Assembly (NCBI GenBank): GCA_033722555.1 | Contig: JAWVYS010000009.1 | Location: forward strand, 1-64,000 | From: Brumimicrobium sp033722555 | GTDB lineage: Bacteria > Bacteroidota > Bacteroidia > Flavobacteriales_D > Crocinitomicaceae | Length of the DNA: 64,000 nucleotides | Direction of reading: 5' to 3' | Part shown: positions 28,601 to 35,620 of the stretch, piece by piece | How the letters are laid out: every line of letters begins with the position of its first letter | Position numbering within the stretch: position 1 is the first letter of the stretch | Position numbers and translations under genes: made by a program | The notes under the pieces: model-generated | The model's database searches: none | Told to the model about the DNA's origin: nothing | What the model saw: only the letters and a program-made list of their open reading frames with translations

Positions 28601-28660
28601 TCCGGCTCCTAGCACCAAAAAGGCACCAAGACTAAAAAAAAGAATAAATCGGTAGCGCAT
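22604..28660 (-). CDS. Alpha-2-macroglobulin family protein with intact thioester motif
   Basis: A 2018-residue envelope protein. The N-terminus has one hydrophobic segment (about residues 4-24) and no lipobox cysteine, so it is either secreted or membrane-anchored by that helix. An Asn/Tyr-rich N-terminal region leads into macroglobulin beta-sandwich domains (DRAIYRPGQTVYFKLIAY is the classic MG3/4 signature), a bait-like low-complexity region (about residues 1140-1270), the A2M domain (EWKFMALAHT) and the thioester/alpha-toroid domain. The thioester motif CSEQ starts at Cys1475 (YPYECSEQVFSR). Bacterial A2Ms trap proteases by covalent attachment. The usual partner, penicillin-binding protein 1C, is not adjacent. 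A terminator-like hairpin lies upstream in the divergent region to mrp. Confidence 0.92.
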   Translation of the reverse strand: MRYRFILFFSLGAFLVLGAGMNFVNLREHPLLKPETSPEGDWQVFDSLMKVNQPNTAREVLWSILEKGIASKSDTNIVKAFQHFSATLAPLEPDERVELYVKLDSITTRLHQPAKSLATTVLVGSFVNQHRYWVPYGADPKPRIAGGDTLRLGSTEGQANYVFDRLERTANELSSLQSFSFGPHKSYLLRVKKDEELYPTVFDYVAHQLIAFYHNYYYTRYYELKHAGVPNEQWFLNPDAFIKADFAKPSLKYKVLSIYQKLEAFHLKEKDILSKNHYQRLLYATEQLQEEKREKWQSAFDYYGDHSARSKFLYEIARLKYDAGKNYHFRSNPAVEKEIKEAYELLKKEMRLFPNNDFSELIQELIRIIEQPQVALEMQNMAYPGDPLPVKFKHANIEEVKLQIYTLPKEYNQRIDYREFIRTGKSKLIRETFFNFTDKGDFQTRETSTLLDPVEQGGDYFILITEKDKSINDLIFSDSTWRDSPKTLFAFTVTEILVKTLKSDEGIDFLVTDYKSGEEIEGAKVEIYYDRNFKILPNTPNKTGATDGDGWYRAKISQEIITYIVTYKQSKLSSHDYFYDYHYEQPEDRIQILTDRAIYRPGQTVYFKLIAYKGKDNDYKVKAGESIEVKVYDNSWNDVYTTTLITNDFGSLHGSFVLPMTGSLGQFTIESRFLKGVNNYQNYSSSFLVEEYKRPTFEAMIEQPEGEAKLNDSVKVIGKVKAFAGYPVSGAKVNYKIYRTWNTYWRYYGANDQGRDLVLDRETVSDENGEFNIEFHAKTDPNSPEYAYYNFEIIAEVSDISGETHEARTDLNLSKTGLQLTYTGPSEIIAGNSKKAVMKVLNMAGKEQEGYSGEIKVYRTEYSPQFQSRIWSDAEFKKFDEEKWKQLFPYSPLSNFDHETKKEVLVRTVKFKVGDSIEVNKLINSEQGNFRLEAYTLSREGDTIRTSREISVIDLKSKELPKPAELWSYISSSHANVGETIKFQLGSSFRNAQAYVQLRRGEEVIMEKWVYLKDRKEISYTISEKDRGNISYHVVLIYDGKAYTESQSVYIPFDNKELVIKTKTFRNKLLPGQKEEWRFTLTGKDAEKIAAEICAGMYDASLDQFSSNSWSLWPYYGNYYYPDWRGPSERHVTTATSQGGWYSNVYKLQRLENHYRKIIDMHIGRYYNDYAYYSVDEDRADGSVMRSVSARFARSEDTMAEPEALEEVAVLSGVDQKSNEKLKKEHLSKDKKATVENNTQPVQIRENFNETAFFLPDLRTNEKGEFVVEFTLPESLTEWKFMALAHTKELKTGNINLEVVAQKPLMVTSNAPRFFRSGDRFDFASKVVNLTDSVQEVEVELTFFDPVTEQPLNLIGRQPRTQRLSVPANQSKEVIWNLDLTDQLGLISYKITAANNAFSDGEQKPIPVLSNRQLITEAFPFVLTEKGKSTLTFSSLKENKSQSLRNERVTFEYTSNPAWSAVLALPYLQEYPYECSEQVFSRYYANSLARNVIENKPKIKTLFETWRSQSPEVFMSQLEKNEQLKTVLLEETPWVLEAKSESERRKRIGELFEMDKLSRSQEKALRLLKQKQNSDGGFGWFGGNRSNVYITQHIVSGFGHLKNLGIDLTGDAQSIVDRAISFLNDDHVEDYKEMTEKQRSNYTISSLDLHWLYSTAYFKGNDNPKTKEVKTFLHGKLAKHWSKLSLQQQAMAGMYFLNQNDQKYSQMILASLRDRAKTEQSKGTYFPENDGGYYWDEDKIVTQALIIEFFSKAGASQQEVDKLRLWLILQKRSNAWESTKSTALATYALLLNGTDYLEDTKLPVIRIGSEQLVYSETVKPDERFVEVTPGLGHLQTTWSGGEVNKNLAEIIIDKPTATPSYGAVYWKYFEDMSKVKASSNAEIQIRKTYRKVVAGDKGDQFVPDTLFKVGDRVSIELVVTVKNDLEFVHIKDLRPAGFEPKMGVSRHFWRNGLWYYQSPRDVSMNYFIDNLPKGTHVFTYEVFVTNSGRFDSGNATVQCMYAPEFVAHSGGDVISVGR

Positions 28661-28759
28661 ACAGCAAATGTTTATTATCTAAGATGTAAAATTATCGTTA
28701 TTTCCATAAAGTTAACGGAAATAAAGTACACCCTAAGGAAAGATTGGTTCAAAAAGAGG

Positions 28760-28792
28760 GAAAGCAGGCTTCGGGATCATCAGCCTGCTTTC
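28760..28792. other. Strong hairpin in the A2M-mrp divergent region
   Basis: Perfect 11-bp inverted repeat GAAAGCAGGCT / AGCCTGCTTTC (28760-28770, 28782-28792) with an 11-base loop. On the minus strand it is followed by a short T tract, like a terminator, yet no gene ends here. It lies about 100 bases upstream of the macroglobulin start and about 70 bases before mrp. Confidence 0.6.
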
Positions 28793-28835
28793 TACCATTC
28801 GGAAATGTATTACTGATTTATCCTTAGTTTTTGAT

Positions 28836-28843
28836 TAAATTTG
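28836..28843 (+). promoter_or_regulatory. Putative -7 element of mrp-nifU
   Basis: TAAATTTG followed by CA, a perfect TAnnTTTG match, 18 bases before the mrp ATG at 28862. Confidence 0.5.
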
Positions 28844-28861
28844 CACCTCCAAAATAGAAGT

Positions 28862-29923
28862 ATGGAAATAACAAGAGAGAAGGTGCTGGAGGCATTAGGA
28901 AACGTCATAGAACCGGATCTAAAGAAAGATATCGTCTCACAGAACCTTGTGGAAGACCTTGAAATTCAAGGAAATAATATTTCACTGACGGTAAATGTGA
29001 CTAATCCTGCCCTGCATGCAAGAAAACGTATGCAGGAAGCTGTGAAATTTGCTCTAAACCGCGTACTCGGTGATAAAATCGAAGTGGAGGTTTCTGTAAA
29101 AGGTTTGCCTGCAGAAGTAAAGACAGCCAGAAGAAAAATTCTTCCCGATGTGAAGAAAATAATTGCTATCGCTTCTGGCAAAGGTGGTGTAGGGAAATCT
29201 ACCGTTGTGGCTAATTTGGCAGGCGGATTAGCAAAAGCTGGTTATAAGGTTGGTATTGTGGACGCGGATATTTACGGACCATCTATGCCGACCATGTTTG
29301 ATGTAGTCGGAGAAAGGCCTTCTTCCATTGAGGTGGATGGAGAAGCTAAAATGACCCCGGTTATTTCTTACGGCATACAAATCATGTCGATCGGGTTTTT
29401 CACTGAACCTGACAATGCCGTAGTTTGGAGAGGCCCCATGGCTTCAAAGGCTTTGACTCAAATGTTCACTGATACCCATTGGGGTGCGCTTGACTATCTA
29501 TTGGTGGATCTTCCTCCCGGTACAGGTGATATTCATCTTTCACTCGTACAAACAGTTCCTCTGGATGGTGCGGTAATCGTTTCAACTCCTCAGGAAGTTG
29601 CTCTGGCAGATGCCAGAAAAGGCGTAAGTATGTTCCGACTGGACAACATCAAAGTTCCTGTGATCGGACTGATCGAGAACATGGCCTGGTTTACACCGGC
29701 CGAACTGCCCGAAAATAAATATTATATTTTTGGAAGAGACGGCGTTAAAAACCTTGCTCAGGGCATGAACGAAACCTTTTTAGGCCACATTCCGCTTGTA
29801 CAAAGCGTTCGTGAATCAGGGGACATAGGCAGACCGGCGGTATATCAGGAAAATACACCAATTTCTCAGGCTTTTGATGAATTAGTTCGTAAATTTGTTG
29901 AAGAAACGAATAAGGAAAGATAA
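28862..29923 (+). CDS. Mrp/NBP35-family iron-sulfur carrier ATPase
   Basis: Delivers [4Fe-4S] clusters to apoproteins (ApbC/Mrp). The 353-residue protein has an N-terminal MIP18/DUF59 domain (residues 1-95) and a P-loop ATPase domain with the deviant Walker A SGKGGVGKS near residue 103, VDADIYGPSMP and DLPPGTGD. The family CxxC near the C-terminus is not obvious here. I chose ATG 28862, which aligns with family N-termini and follows the -7 element, over an ATG seven codons upstream. It is followed after one base by a NifU-like gene, supporting a role in Fe-S assembly. Confidence 0.93.
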   Translation: MEITREKVLEALGNVIEPDLKKDIVSQNLVEDLEIQGNNISLTVNVTNPALHARKRMQEAVKFALNRVLGDKIEVEVSVKGLPAEVKTARRKILPDVKKIIAIASGKGGVGKSTVVANLAGGLAKAGYKVGIVDADIYGPSMPTMFDVVGERPSSIEVDGEAKMTPVISYGIQIMSIGFFTEPDNAVVWRGPMASKALTQMFTDTHWGALDYLLVDLPPGTGDIHLSLVQTVPLDGAVIVSTPQEVALADARKGVSMFRLDNIKVPVIGLIENMAWFTPAELPENKYYIFGRDGVKNLAQGMNETFLGHIPLVQSVRESGDIGRPAVYQENTPISQAFDELVRKFVEETNKER

Positions 29924-29924
29924 G

Positions 29925-30185
29925 ATGTCCGTAAATAAAATATCAATTTCAGAAAAAGTGAATGCAGCTCTTGAGCAGTTGCGGCCTTTTCTGGAAGCCG
30001 ATGGCGGAGACATGGAACTCGTGGAGGTAACTGATGATGCGGTGGTGAGGGTAAAGCTTCTCGGAGCATGTAAAAACTGCTCGATGAGCGTAATGACGAT
30101 GAAAGCAGGACTGGAAGAAGCCGTAAAAAAAGTAGCTCCTGAAGTCCTTCGTGTAGAAGCTGTCGACCATCTCGAAACCGTTTAG
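29925..30185 (+). CDS. NifU C-terminal domain Fe-S scaffold protein
   Basis: An 86-residue NifU-like (Nfu) domain that carries a bridging [4Fe-4S] cluster. The CxxC is present in GACKNCSMSV, with the LRPFLEADGGDMELVEV start typical of the family. It starts one base after the mrp stop, so the two are co-translated in an Fe-S assembly operon. The longer frame from 29895 overlaps mrp and is rejected. A T tract after a weak GGTCGA/TCGACC pairing at 30190-30205 may end the transcript. Confidence 0.93.
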   Translation: MSVNKISISEKVNAALEQLRPFLEADGGDMELVEVTDDAVVRVKLLGACKNCSMSVMTMKAGLEEAVKKVAPEVLRVEAVDHLETV

Positions 30186-30223
30186 ACTCGGTCGATTTTT
30201 TTTTTGTCCGATAAATCATACCC

Positions 30224-30571
30224 GTGTTTGGTTTAAAAAACTCATTCAAAGGATTGGTCAATATGTTCCGTACCGAAAGGAACTTCAAGGTGCAGATAGC
30301 CATTCTTTGTTTAACAATTGCTTTAGGACTTTATCTTCACCTTTCCTCCGCCGAATGGCTCATTATTATCCTGGTCAGTATTCTTGTATTAAGCCTGGAG
30401 GCCTTAAATTCTGCCGTTGAGAAGTTCTGTGACTTCGTACATATAGAGGAGCACGACAAAATCAAATGGATCAAGGACGTGGCTGCCGGAGCTGTACTGA
30501 TTGCATGTATCGGAGCGGTGATCATAGGGGGAATAATTTTTATTCCTCGTTTAATAGTTTTGTTTTCGTAG
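30224..30571 (+). CDS. dgkA: Diacylglycerol/undecaprenol kinase family protein
   Basis: A 115-residue integral membrane kinase of the DgkA family (GTG start), which recycles diacylglycerol or phosphorylates undecaprenol. Three transmembrane spans are visible (about 25-45, 48-66, 90-113). The active-site motif EALNSAVEKFCD (E-A-x-N-[ST]-A-[IV]-E) and the following DKIKWIKDVAAGAVL match the family. Gram-positive-type members prefer undecaprenol; the sequence does not settle the substrate. The GTG was chosen because it places the conserved N-terminal FKNSFKG-like region (LKNSFKGLVNMFRTERN) at the start. Confidence 0.9.
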   Translation: MFGLKNSFKGLVNMFRTERNFKVQIAILCLTIALGLYLHLSSAEWLIIILVSILVLSLEALNSAVEKFCDFVHIEEHDKIKWIKDVAAGAVLIACIGAVIIGGIIFIPRLIVLFS

Positions 30572-30615
30572 TGATTCATAGTTTTTCACCCCGGAAAAGG
30601 AACCATCCTTTAACT

Positions 30616-30699
30616 TCACTCCACCACAAGCTTTCTCTCGCTCAGGGAGACTCCATTTTGCTCCAGACGAAAAAAGAAGCAATAATTTAATGAATTTGC
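30616..30699 (-). pseudogene. Short fossil of a T9SS type A sorting domain
   Basis: In the 277-base gap between dgkA and the E1 gene, the minus strand reads ANSLNYC then FFRLEQNGVSLSERKLVVE followed at once by TGA (30616-30618). This is the terminal strand of the Por secretion-system tail (typically Y-x-Y/F-R-[LI]-x-x-[ND]-G-x-x-x-x-x-K-[LI]-V-[VI]-x-stop). Upstream the frame is closed by a TAG just beyond 30699, and no start or further homologous sequence is seen. It looks like a remnant of a lost secreted protein. Confidence 0.6.
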
Positions 30700-30807
30700 C
30701 TAATTGTATTTTTTTTATGTGATTACCGCTGTTAAAAAAGATTCTTTAAAAGCTAAATACAGTTAACTTCCCCTTTAATAGTCAAATCTAAGTTCTTCTA
30801 AAAACAA

Positions 30808-30815
30808 TATATTTC
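30808..30815 (+). promoter_or_regulatory. Putative -7 element of the fused E1 gene
   Basis: TATATTTC matches TAnnTTTG in seven of eight positions and sits 33 bases before the ATG at 30849. Confidence 0.35.
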
Positions 30816-30848
30816 GTACATTAGCCATCCCAAAAAAGTGGAAATTTT

Positions 30849-32942
30849 ATGGCTAAGGCAGCGACAAAATCGAATACTAAAGCTCCGAAATTAGAGCAAT
30901 CCATTATACAAAAAGGGTTTGAACTCATGTGCACAGCGAAAACCCTCGCTGAAAAATATGAAGCACACAAAGAAGTTACGAGCAAATACGTCCATGCCAC
31001 TTCACGTGGACATGAAGCGATTCAGCTGGCTCTTGGAATGCAGTTAAAGCCTCAGGACTGGGTAGCTCCGTATTACCGGGACGACAGTATTCTGCTTGGA
31101 ATCGGAATCACTCCGTATGAATTGATGCTGCACATTTTCGCCAAGAAAGATGAACCTTTTTCCGGAGGAAGAACTTATTACTCGCATCCTTCATTGCGAA
31201 GAGATGATATGCCTAAAATTCCACATCAATCCTCTGCAACGGGTATGCAGGCCATTCCAACAACAGGCGTGGCTATGGGAATTCAGTACACTGAGAAAGA
31301 AGGAATAGCACAGGATTTCGGAGGTGAAAATCCGGTTGTTGTTTGCTCTATTGGAGACGCTGCGTGCACCGAAGGAGAATTTTCAGAAGCTCTGCAAATG
31401 GCGGCTTTGAAGCAGTATCCTATCCTTTATTTAGTACAGGATAATGAATGGGATATTTCAGCAAATGCTGCAGAAACCAGAGCGCAAGATATTACGCATT
31501 ATGCCAAAGGTTTTAAAGGAATTGAAGTCGTGACTATTGACGGAAGTAACTTTGAGGAATCTTATCTGGCTATAGAAAAAACGATCGCAACGATCAGGGA
31601 AGAACGTCGTCCGTTTTTGATACACGCGAAAGTTCCTTTGCTGGGACATCACACTTCAGGAGTAAGAAAAGAATGGTACAGAGATGATCTCGACGAACAT
31701 GCCAAAAGAGATCCTTATCCAAAAATTAAAGACCTTGCAAGAAATGCCGGGATTGACGAGGCTGATCTGATCAACTTCGAAGCTGAAACCAAGGAAAAAA
31801 TAAACGAAATATACGAAAAAGCTCAAGCCGCAGAAGATCCAACACCGGAATCGGTTACGGATTTTTATTTCGCTCCTACTCCAATCACGGAGGAAAAGGG
31901 CGAACGTGAGCCAAAAGGAAAGCAAAAAACCGTCATGGTGGATTGCGCGCTTTTTGCCGTTCGGGAAATAATGAGTAAGCACCCGGAAGCGCTGTTATAC
32001 GGACAGGACGTTGGAGGAAGACTGGGCGGTGTTTTCCGTGAGGCAGCAACCTTAGCCAAAACTTTTGGTGCAAATCGTGTGTTCAATACACCGATCCAGG
32101 AAGCGTATATCATTGGAAGCACAGTCGGAATGTCGGCTGTCGGATTAAAACCCATCGTAGAAGTTCAGTTCGCCGATTACATTTGGCCGGGACTTAATCA
32201 GTTGTTCACGGAATTAAGCAGAAGCTATTACCTTTCAAACGGCAAATGGCCGGTAAGCGCCGTGATTCGAGTACCAATTGGGGCTTATGGTTCCGGAGGC
32301 CCTTATCACTCCTCAAGTGTCGAATCTGTCGTAACAAACATTCGTGGAATTAAAGTAGTTTATCCTTCTACAGGCGCTGATCTTAAAGGATTGATGAAAG
32401 CAGCTTTTTACGATCCAAACCCGGTAGTAATTCTGGAACATAAAGGACTTTACTGGTCTAAAATAAAAGGAACAGAAGGTGCTATGAGTGTTGAGCCCGA
32501 TGAGGATTATGTTGTTCCTATCGGAAAAGGAAGAATTGTACAAAAGGCAGATCAATCAGCCATTGACAATGGAGAAAGTTGTGCTGTTATCACTTACGGT
32601 CGTGGAGTTTACTGGACCAAAGAAGCTGCGGACAAACATCCCGGCAAAGTTGAGATTGTTGACCTGCGCTCACTGAGTCCTGTCGATCACGATATCATTT
32701 ACGAAGCAGCAAAGCGTCATAATAAAATCATGCTGGTAACCGAAGAATCAATCGAAGCTTCGTTTACTCTCGGTCTTGCCGGTAAAATTCAACGCGACTG
32801 TTTCGAACATCTGGACGCTCCCGTGAAGATTGTCGGATCTGTCGATACACCCGCAATTCCATTAAACAGTATCCTCGAGGCGGCCCTTTTGCCGAATGCG
32901 GAAAAAGTAGGCGTTGTTCTTGAAGAATTGTTGAATTATTGA
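30849..32942 (+). CDS. 2-oxoacid dehydrogenase E1, fused alpha and beta subunits
   Basis: A thiamine-diphosphate enzyme that decarboxylates a 2-oxoacid in an E1-E2-E3 complex. The 697-residue protein joins an alpha-type domain (residues about 15-340, with the TPP motif GDAACTEGEFSEALQMAAL...NEW) to a beta-type domain (about 355-697, ALLYGQDVGGRLGGVFREAATLA ... VTEESIEASFTLGLAGKIQRD). Such fusions in Bacteroidota are usually annotated as branched-chain (2-oxoisovalerate) or general alpha-ketoacid dehydrogenase E1. It differs from the free-standing pdhB at 20026, so the genome carries two E1 systems. E2 and E3 are not adjacent. Substrate assignment is an inference. Confidence 0.9.
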   Translation: MAKAATKSNTKAPKLEQSIIQKGFELMCTAKTLAEKYEAHKEVTSKYVHATSRGHEAIQLALGMQLKPQDWVAPYYRDDSILLGIGITPYELMLHIFAKKDEPFSGGRTYYSHPSLRRDDMPKIPHQSSATGMQAIPTTGVAMGIQYTEKEGIAQDFGGENPVVVCSIGDAACTEGEFSEALQMAALKQYPILYLVQDNEWDISANAAETRAQDITHYAKGFKGIEVVTIDGSNFEESYLAIEKTIATIREERRPFLIHAKVPLLGHHTSGVRKEWYRDDLDEHAKRDPYPKIKDLARNAGIDEADLINFEAETKEKINEIYEKAQAAEDPTPESVTDFYFAPTPITEEKGEREPKGKQKTVMVDCALFAVREIMSKHPEALLYGQDVGGRLGGVFREAATLAKTFGANRVFNTPIQEAYIIGSTVGMSAVGLKPIVEVQFADYIWPGLNQLFTELSRSYYLSNGKWPVSAVIRVPIGAYGSGGPYHSSSVESVVTNIRGIKVVYPSTGADLKGLMKAAFYDPNPVVILEHKGLYWSKIKGTEGAMSVEPDEDYVVPIGKGRIVQKADQSAIDNGESCAVITYGRGVYWTKEAADKHPGKVEIVDLRSLSPVDHDIIYEAAKRHNKIMLVTEESIEASFTLGLAGKIQRDCFEHLDAPVKIVGSVDTPAIPLNSILEAALLPNAEKVGVVLEELLNY

Positions 32943-33013
32943 TAATAGTTTGTATCCCATTTTTCGGAAAATTACAGTGGGATCTATTCCACCTTTGATC
33001 GGAAGGATGCAGC

Positions 33014-34024
33014 TTAACGGATTCTTCCATCAACGGCATTTTCAACCGTTTCCACGAGCGAATAAAATGTGTAATTAAGTTCTTTGCGAACCTTTTCGTT
33101 ACTGAATTTAATATGCTTAAAAGCATTTCGCGCCGAAGATTTTGTGATTGTAGGAGAAGAGAAAGTAATAGCACTCCAGAACACAGAAAGGCGCCAGGCT
33201 ATACCCATGAGCACAGGACTCACCTGATAGGCAGGTGGTTTTTTATCCAGTTTCTGTGCAATCAATCCGAGTAATGTTCTAAAATGGGCATTTTCACCGA
33301 CGCATAAAAATCTTTGGTTTCTGACGTCTTTTTCAACCAGTAAAACCATGATACGGGCAACATCTCGTGCATCAACGAAAGCATTGGATCCGGGAGAATA
33401 AAACCTCAGACCTTTGTCAACTGTTCGCAAAATAATCAGCGAACTTTCCTCCCAGTTCCCTGCCCCGAGAATGACTGAAGGGTTTACAATTACGGCATTG
33501 AGTCCTTCTTCAATCCCTCTCCAAACCTCTTTCTCGGCGCTGTATTTTGTTATGGAATATCCGCTCGTCTCGTCAGTAATCAGCCATTTTCCTTCTTCGT
33601 CCACAAGCTGGTCTTCCGGAATATCTTTATTACCGACTGCAGCGGTCGAACTGACATGACATAATTTTTCAACGCCCAAATGCAGACATAAATTGACTAT
33701 ATTGGCTGTACCGTACCGGTTTACCTTCATCATCCGGCTGAAATCTTTTCGTTTAAAAGAAACGATAGCCGCGCAATGATAAACTACCTTGTGCCCGCGC
33801 ATGGCATGTTCAAGATCGACAACATCAAGAATATCGCAGGAGACCCAGTTGACTCGCTTAAAAAGAGTTTCTGACTGATCCTTCAGATAATAATCAAATA
33901 TTTTCCTAACGGTCCTAATCTTTTCTGAATTTCGGTAGATCGCAGTAACAGAGGTGTTTTTCTGAACCAGCTCCACCAGTAAATGACTGCCAACCAACCC
34001 CGTTCCTCCTGTTACAAATACCAT
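33014..34024 (-). CDS. NAD-dependent epimerase/dehydratase (extended SDR)
   Basis: A 336-residue extended short-chain dehydrogenase. The N-terminal nucleotide-binding motif TGGTGLVGSHLL and the catalytic Tyr-Lys pair in YSITKYSAE are present, as is HVSSTAAVG before them. The layout resembles dihydroflavonol-reductase/3-beta-HSD-type epimerases acting on small molecules or sterol/quinone precursors. The substrate cannot be named. It faces the E1 gene with about 70 bases between stops and lies next to a divergent region without clear partners. Confidence 0.88.
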   Translation of the reverse strand: MVFVTGGTGLVGSHLLVELVQKNTSVTAIYRNSEKIRTVRKIFDYYLKDQSETLFKRVNWVSCDILDVVDLEHAMRGHKVVYHCAAIVSFKRKDFSRMMKVNRYGTANIVNLCLHLGVEKLCHVSSTAAVGNKDIPEDQLVDEEGKWLITDETSGYSITKYSAEKEVWRGIEEGLNAVIVNPSVILGAGNWEESSLIILRTVDKGLRFYSPGSNAFVDARDVARIMVLLVEKDVRNQRFLCVGENAHFRTLLGLIAQKLDKKPPAYQVSPVLMGIAWRLSVFWSAITFSSPTITKSSARNAFKHIKFSNEKVRKELNYTFYSLVETVENAVDGRIR

Positions 34025-34110
34025 GAGACAAAGATAAGTATCTCATTCCACATCTGACTTTCGAAAATCAAATGAATTACTGTTGGGAAAAATATCGATT
34101 TACCTTAAAC

Positions 34111-34800
34111 TTACTGACTATTGAGCTGAGCTTTGATTCTTTCAAGTTTCTTCTTTCGCTCTTGCAGTTTGGTTTTAGCGACTTCAAGGTCAGACTCTTT
34201 TTGATTCACTTCCTCAGAAAGTTCTTTAACCTCCTCATTCAAGTCTTTGATTTTCTCATTACTTTTAGTAATATCTTTGTTGAGCCCTTTGATCTCTTTT
34301 TCCAGCTTTTTAACACGTTTTTCAGTTTCTTTCACCTGATCCTTGTAATACTGTGGCAAATAACCCTTCAGAAATTTTACAAGCATTTCCTTCATCGCCC
34401 GGTAGGCCTGCTCATGTTCTTTCTGATTTACATATATGTCGTAGCCGAAAGCCGCAAAAACCTTCATCTCACTTCCTACGGCATCTTCTTCAACAAGGGT
34501 ATAAAAATCTAGTTTTTTCGAAGAAATTTTTTCAATTACAACGCCCTCCTTCGAAAGTAGATCACGATTGGTTAAAAACCCTATCCCTTTGATTTTAAAG
34601 TCGTACTCGTCCTTAAGAAAGGATTTCCAGGCTTTCTTCACCGTTTTCGTTTCAGGATCAAGATTGACCTTTAGACAAGGCCTCCATTCACCCTCGTGTT
34701 TCACGGAGTCATCCACGGGTTGAACGGTCTGACTCTGTAAATTAAAAGTTCCGGTAATTATTGCCAATGTTGTAACTAACTGAATACAAAACAACTTCAT
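34111..34800 (-). CDS. Exported coiled-coil protein of unknown function
   Basis: A 229-residue protein with a signal peptide (about 1-22, NLQSQ). Residues about 30-150 form a globular region, and the C-terminal ~80 residues (from about 150) are a continuous Lys/Glu-rich coiled coil (KRVKKLEKEIKGLNKDITK...). I do not recognise the family. The tail would form a dimeric rod in the periplasm. It stands alone: about 185 bases of gene-free A+T-rich sequence precede it and no operon partner is evident. Confidence 0.7.
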   Translation of the reverse strand: MKLFCIQLVTTLAIITGTFNLQSQTVQPVDDSVKHEGEWRPCLKVNLDPETKTVKKAWKSFLKDEYDFKIKGIGFLTNRDLLSKEGVVIEKISSKKLDFYTLVEEDAVGSEMKVFAAFGYDIYVNQKEHEQAYRAMKEMLVKFLKGYLPQYYKDQVKETEKRVKKLEKEIKGLNKDITKSNEKIKDLNEEVKELSEEVNQKESDLEVAKTKLQERKKKLERIKAQLNSQ

Positions 34801-34985
34801 TGCGTTTTTTTTTTTGATTTGTGATTAATATTAAATCGACCGCCTTTCTTGTTCAAGATTCGAAACGGTCTATATTATCAACAGAAAAAACAATGAAATT
34901 GTTTGAAACACACTTTTAAAAAGCTAATAATTAATGATTGTAGCGACAGATCGTAATAACAAAATGAAAACAGGATCAGAAGGGA

Positions 34986-35603
34986 TCACCCCCAAATCCT
35001 CCATCTACTCTTTAAAACTGACTGTCTGAAATCATCCAGAATCTCATCTCCGTTAGCAGACCTAAATTTGCGTATGAATTTCTTATAGCCCTGTTGCATT
35101 TTACGATCAAATTCCTCCTCGAACAAAGGAATAATTGCCAGAAAATGAACGATCTTATCTTCTAATTCAATCGGCCTGAAAAATTGCTCGAGCGCAATGG
35201 GTTCAGCAAGCATTAAATGATTCATCTTCATGGTGGAAGATAAAGGCAAAGAAGGATTTCCATTCGAAAAAGTATGTCCTCGTCCATACCATGTTCCTTT
35301 TTCTATGAGATTCTCGGCAAGCTTGGATATTTTTTCGAAAGGCCACGTCATGTTCTGATTTTGATGATCTTCGGGTTCCCAGTAACTGGGGAGAGCAAAA
35401 AATATCTCGGTATGATCCTTTCCTTTCATAGTATCAGGAACGGGCATTTTATAATCCGAAAGACCGTGAGTCATTACAACCGTTACCGGTACGGTAGTCT
35501 CAAGATCTATAATCAGGAGGTCAATGTAATCCGACGCTCTTCTTTCCGAACGAACCCTATGTTCACCGAGCCGTTCCTTAAGTACTTTTAGTAATTCACT
35601 CAT
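34986..35603 (-). CDS. Suppressor-of-fused (SUFU) domain protein
   Basis: A 205-residue protein matching the SUFU family: IDLLIIDLETTVPVTVVMTHGLSDYKMPVP, EIFFALPSYW and the late PIELEDKIVHFLAIIPLFEEEFDRKMQQGYKKF. In bacteria SUFU domains are commonly immunity proteins against polymorphic toxins, but stand-alone housekeeping-looking copies are also frequent. It starts 17 bases after menB, so it is likely co-transcribed. No toxin gene is adjacent, which weakens an immunity reading. Cytoplasmic; no signal peptide. Confidence 0.85.
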   Translation of the reverse strand: MSELLKVLKERLGEHRVRSERRASDYIDLLIIDLETTVPVTVVMTHGLSDYKMPVPDTMKGKDHTEIFFALPSYWEPEDHQNQNMTWPFEKISKLAENLIEKGTWYGRGHTFSNGNPSLPLSSTMKMNHLMLAEPIALEQFFRPIELEDKIVHFLAIIPLFEEEFDRKMQQGYKKFIRKFRSANGDEILDDFRQSVLKSRWRIWG

Positions 35604-35620
35604 CGATTACACCCTGATGA

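Noticed and set aside
29866..30303. 145-codon minus-strand frame across mrp, nifU and dgkA
   Set aside because: Antisense to three clearly recognisable conserved genes; low-complexity Leu/Ser-rich translation.
32764..33174. 136-codon minus-strand frame overlapping the E1 gene and the epimerase
   Set aside because: It is the shadow of two real genes in other frames, with no recognisable domain and biased residues.
34801..34985. A hidden gene or RNA in the 185-base gap before the coiled-coil gene
   Set aside because: Only A+T-rich sequence with a weak GACCG/CGGTC pairing and no coding potential or T tract.
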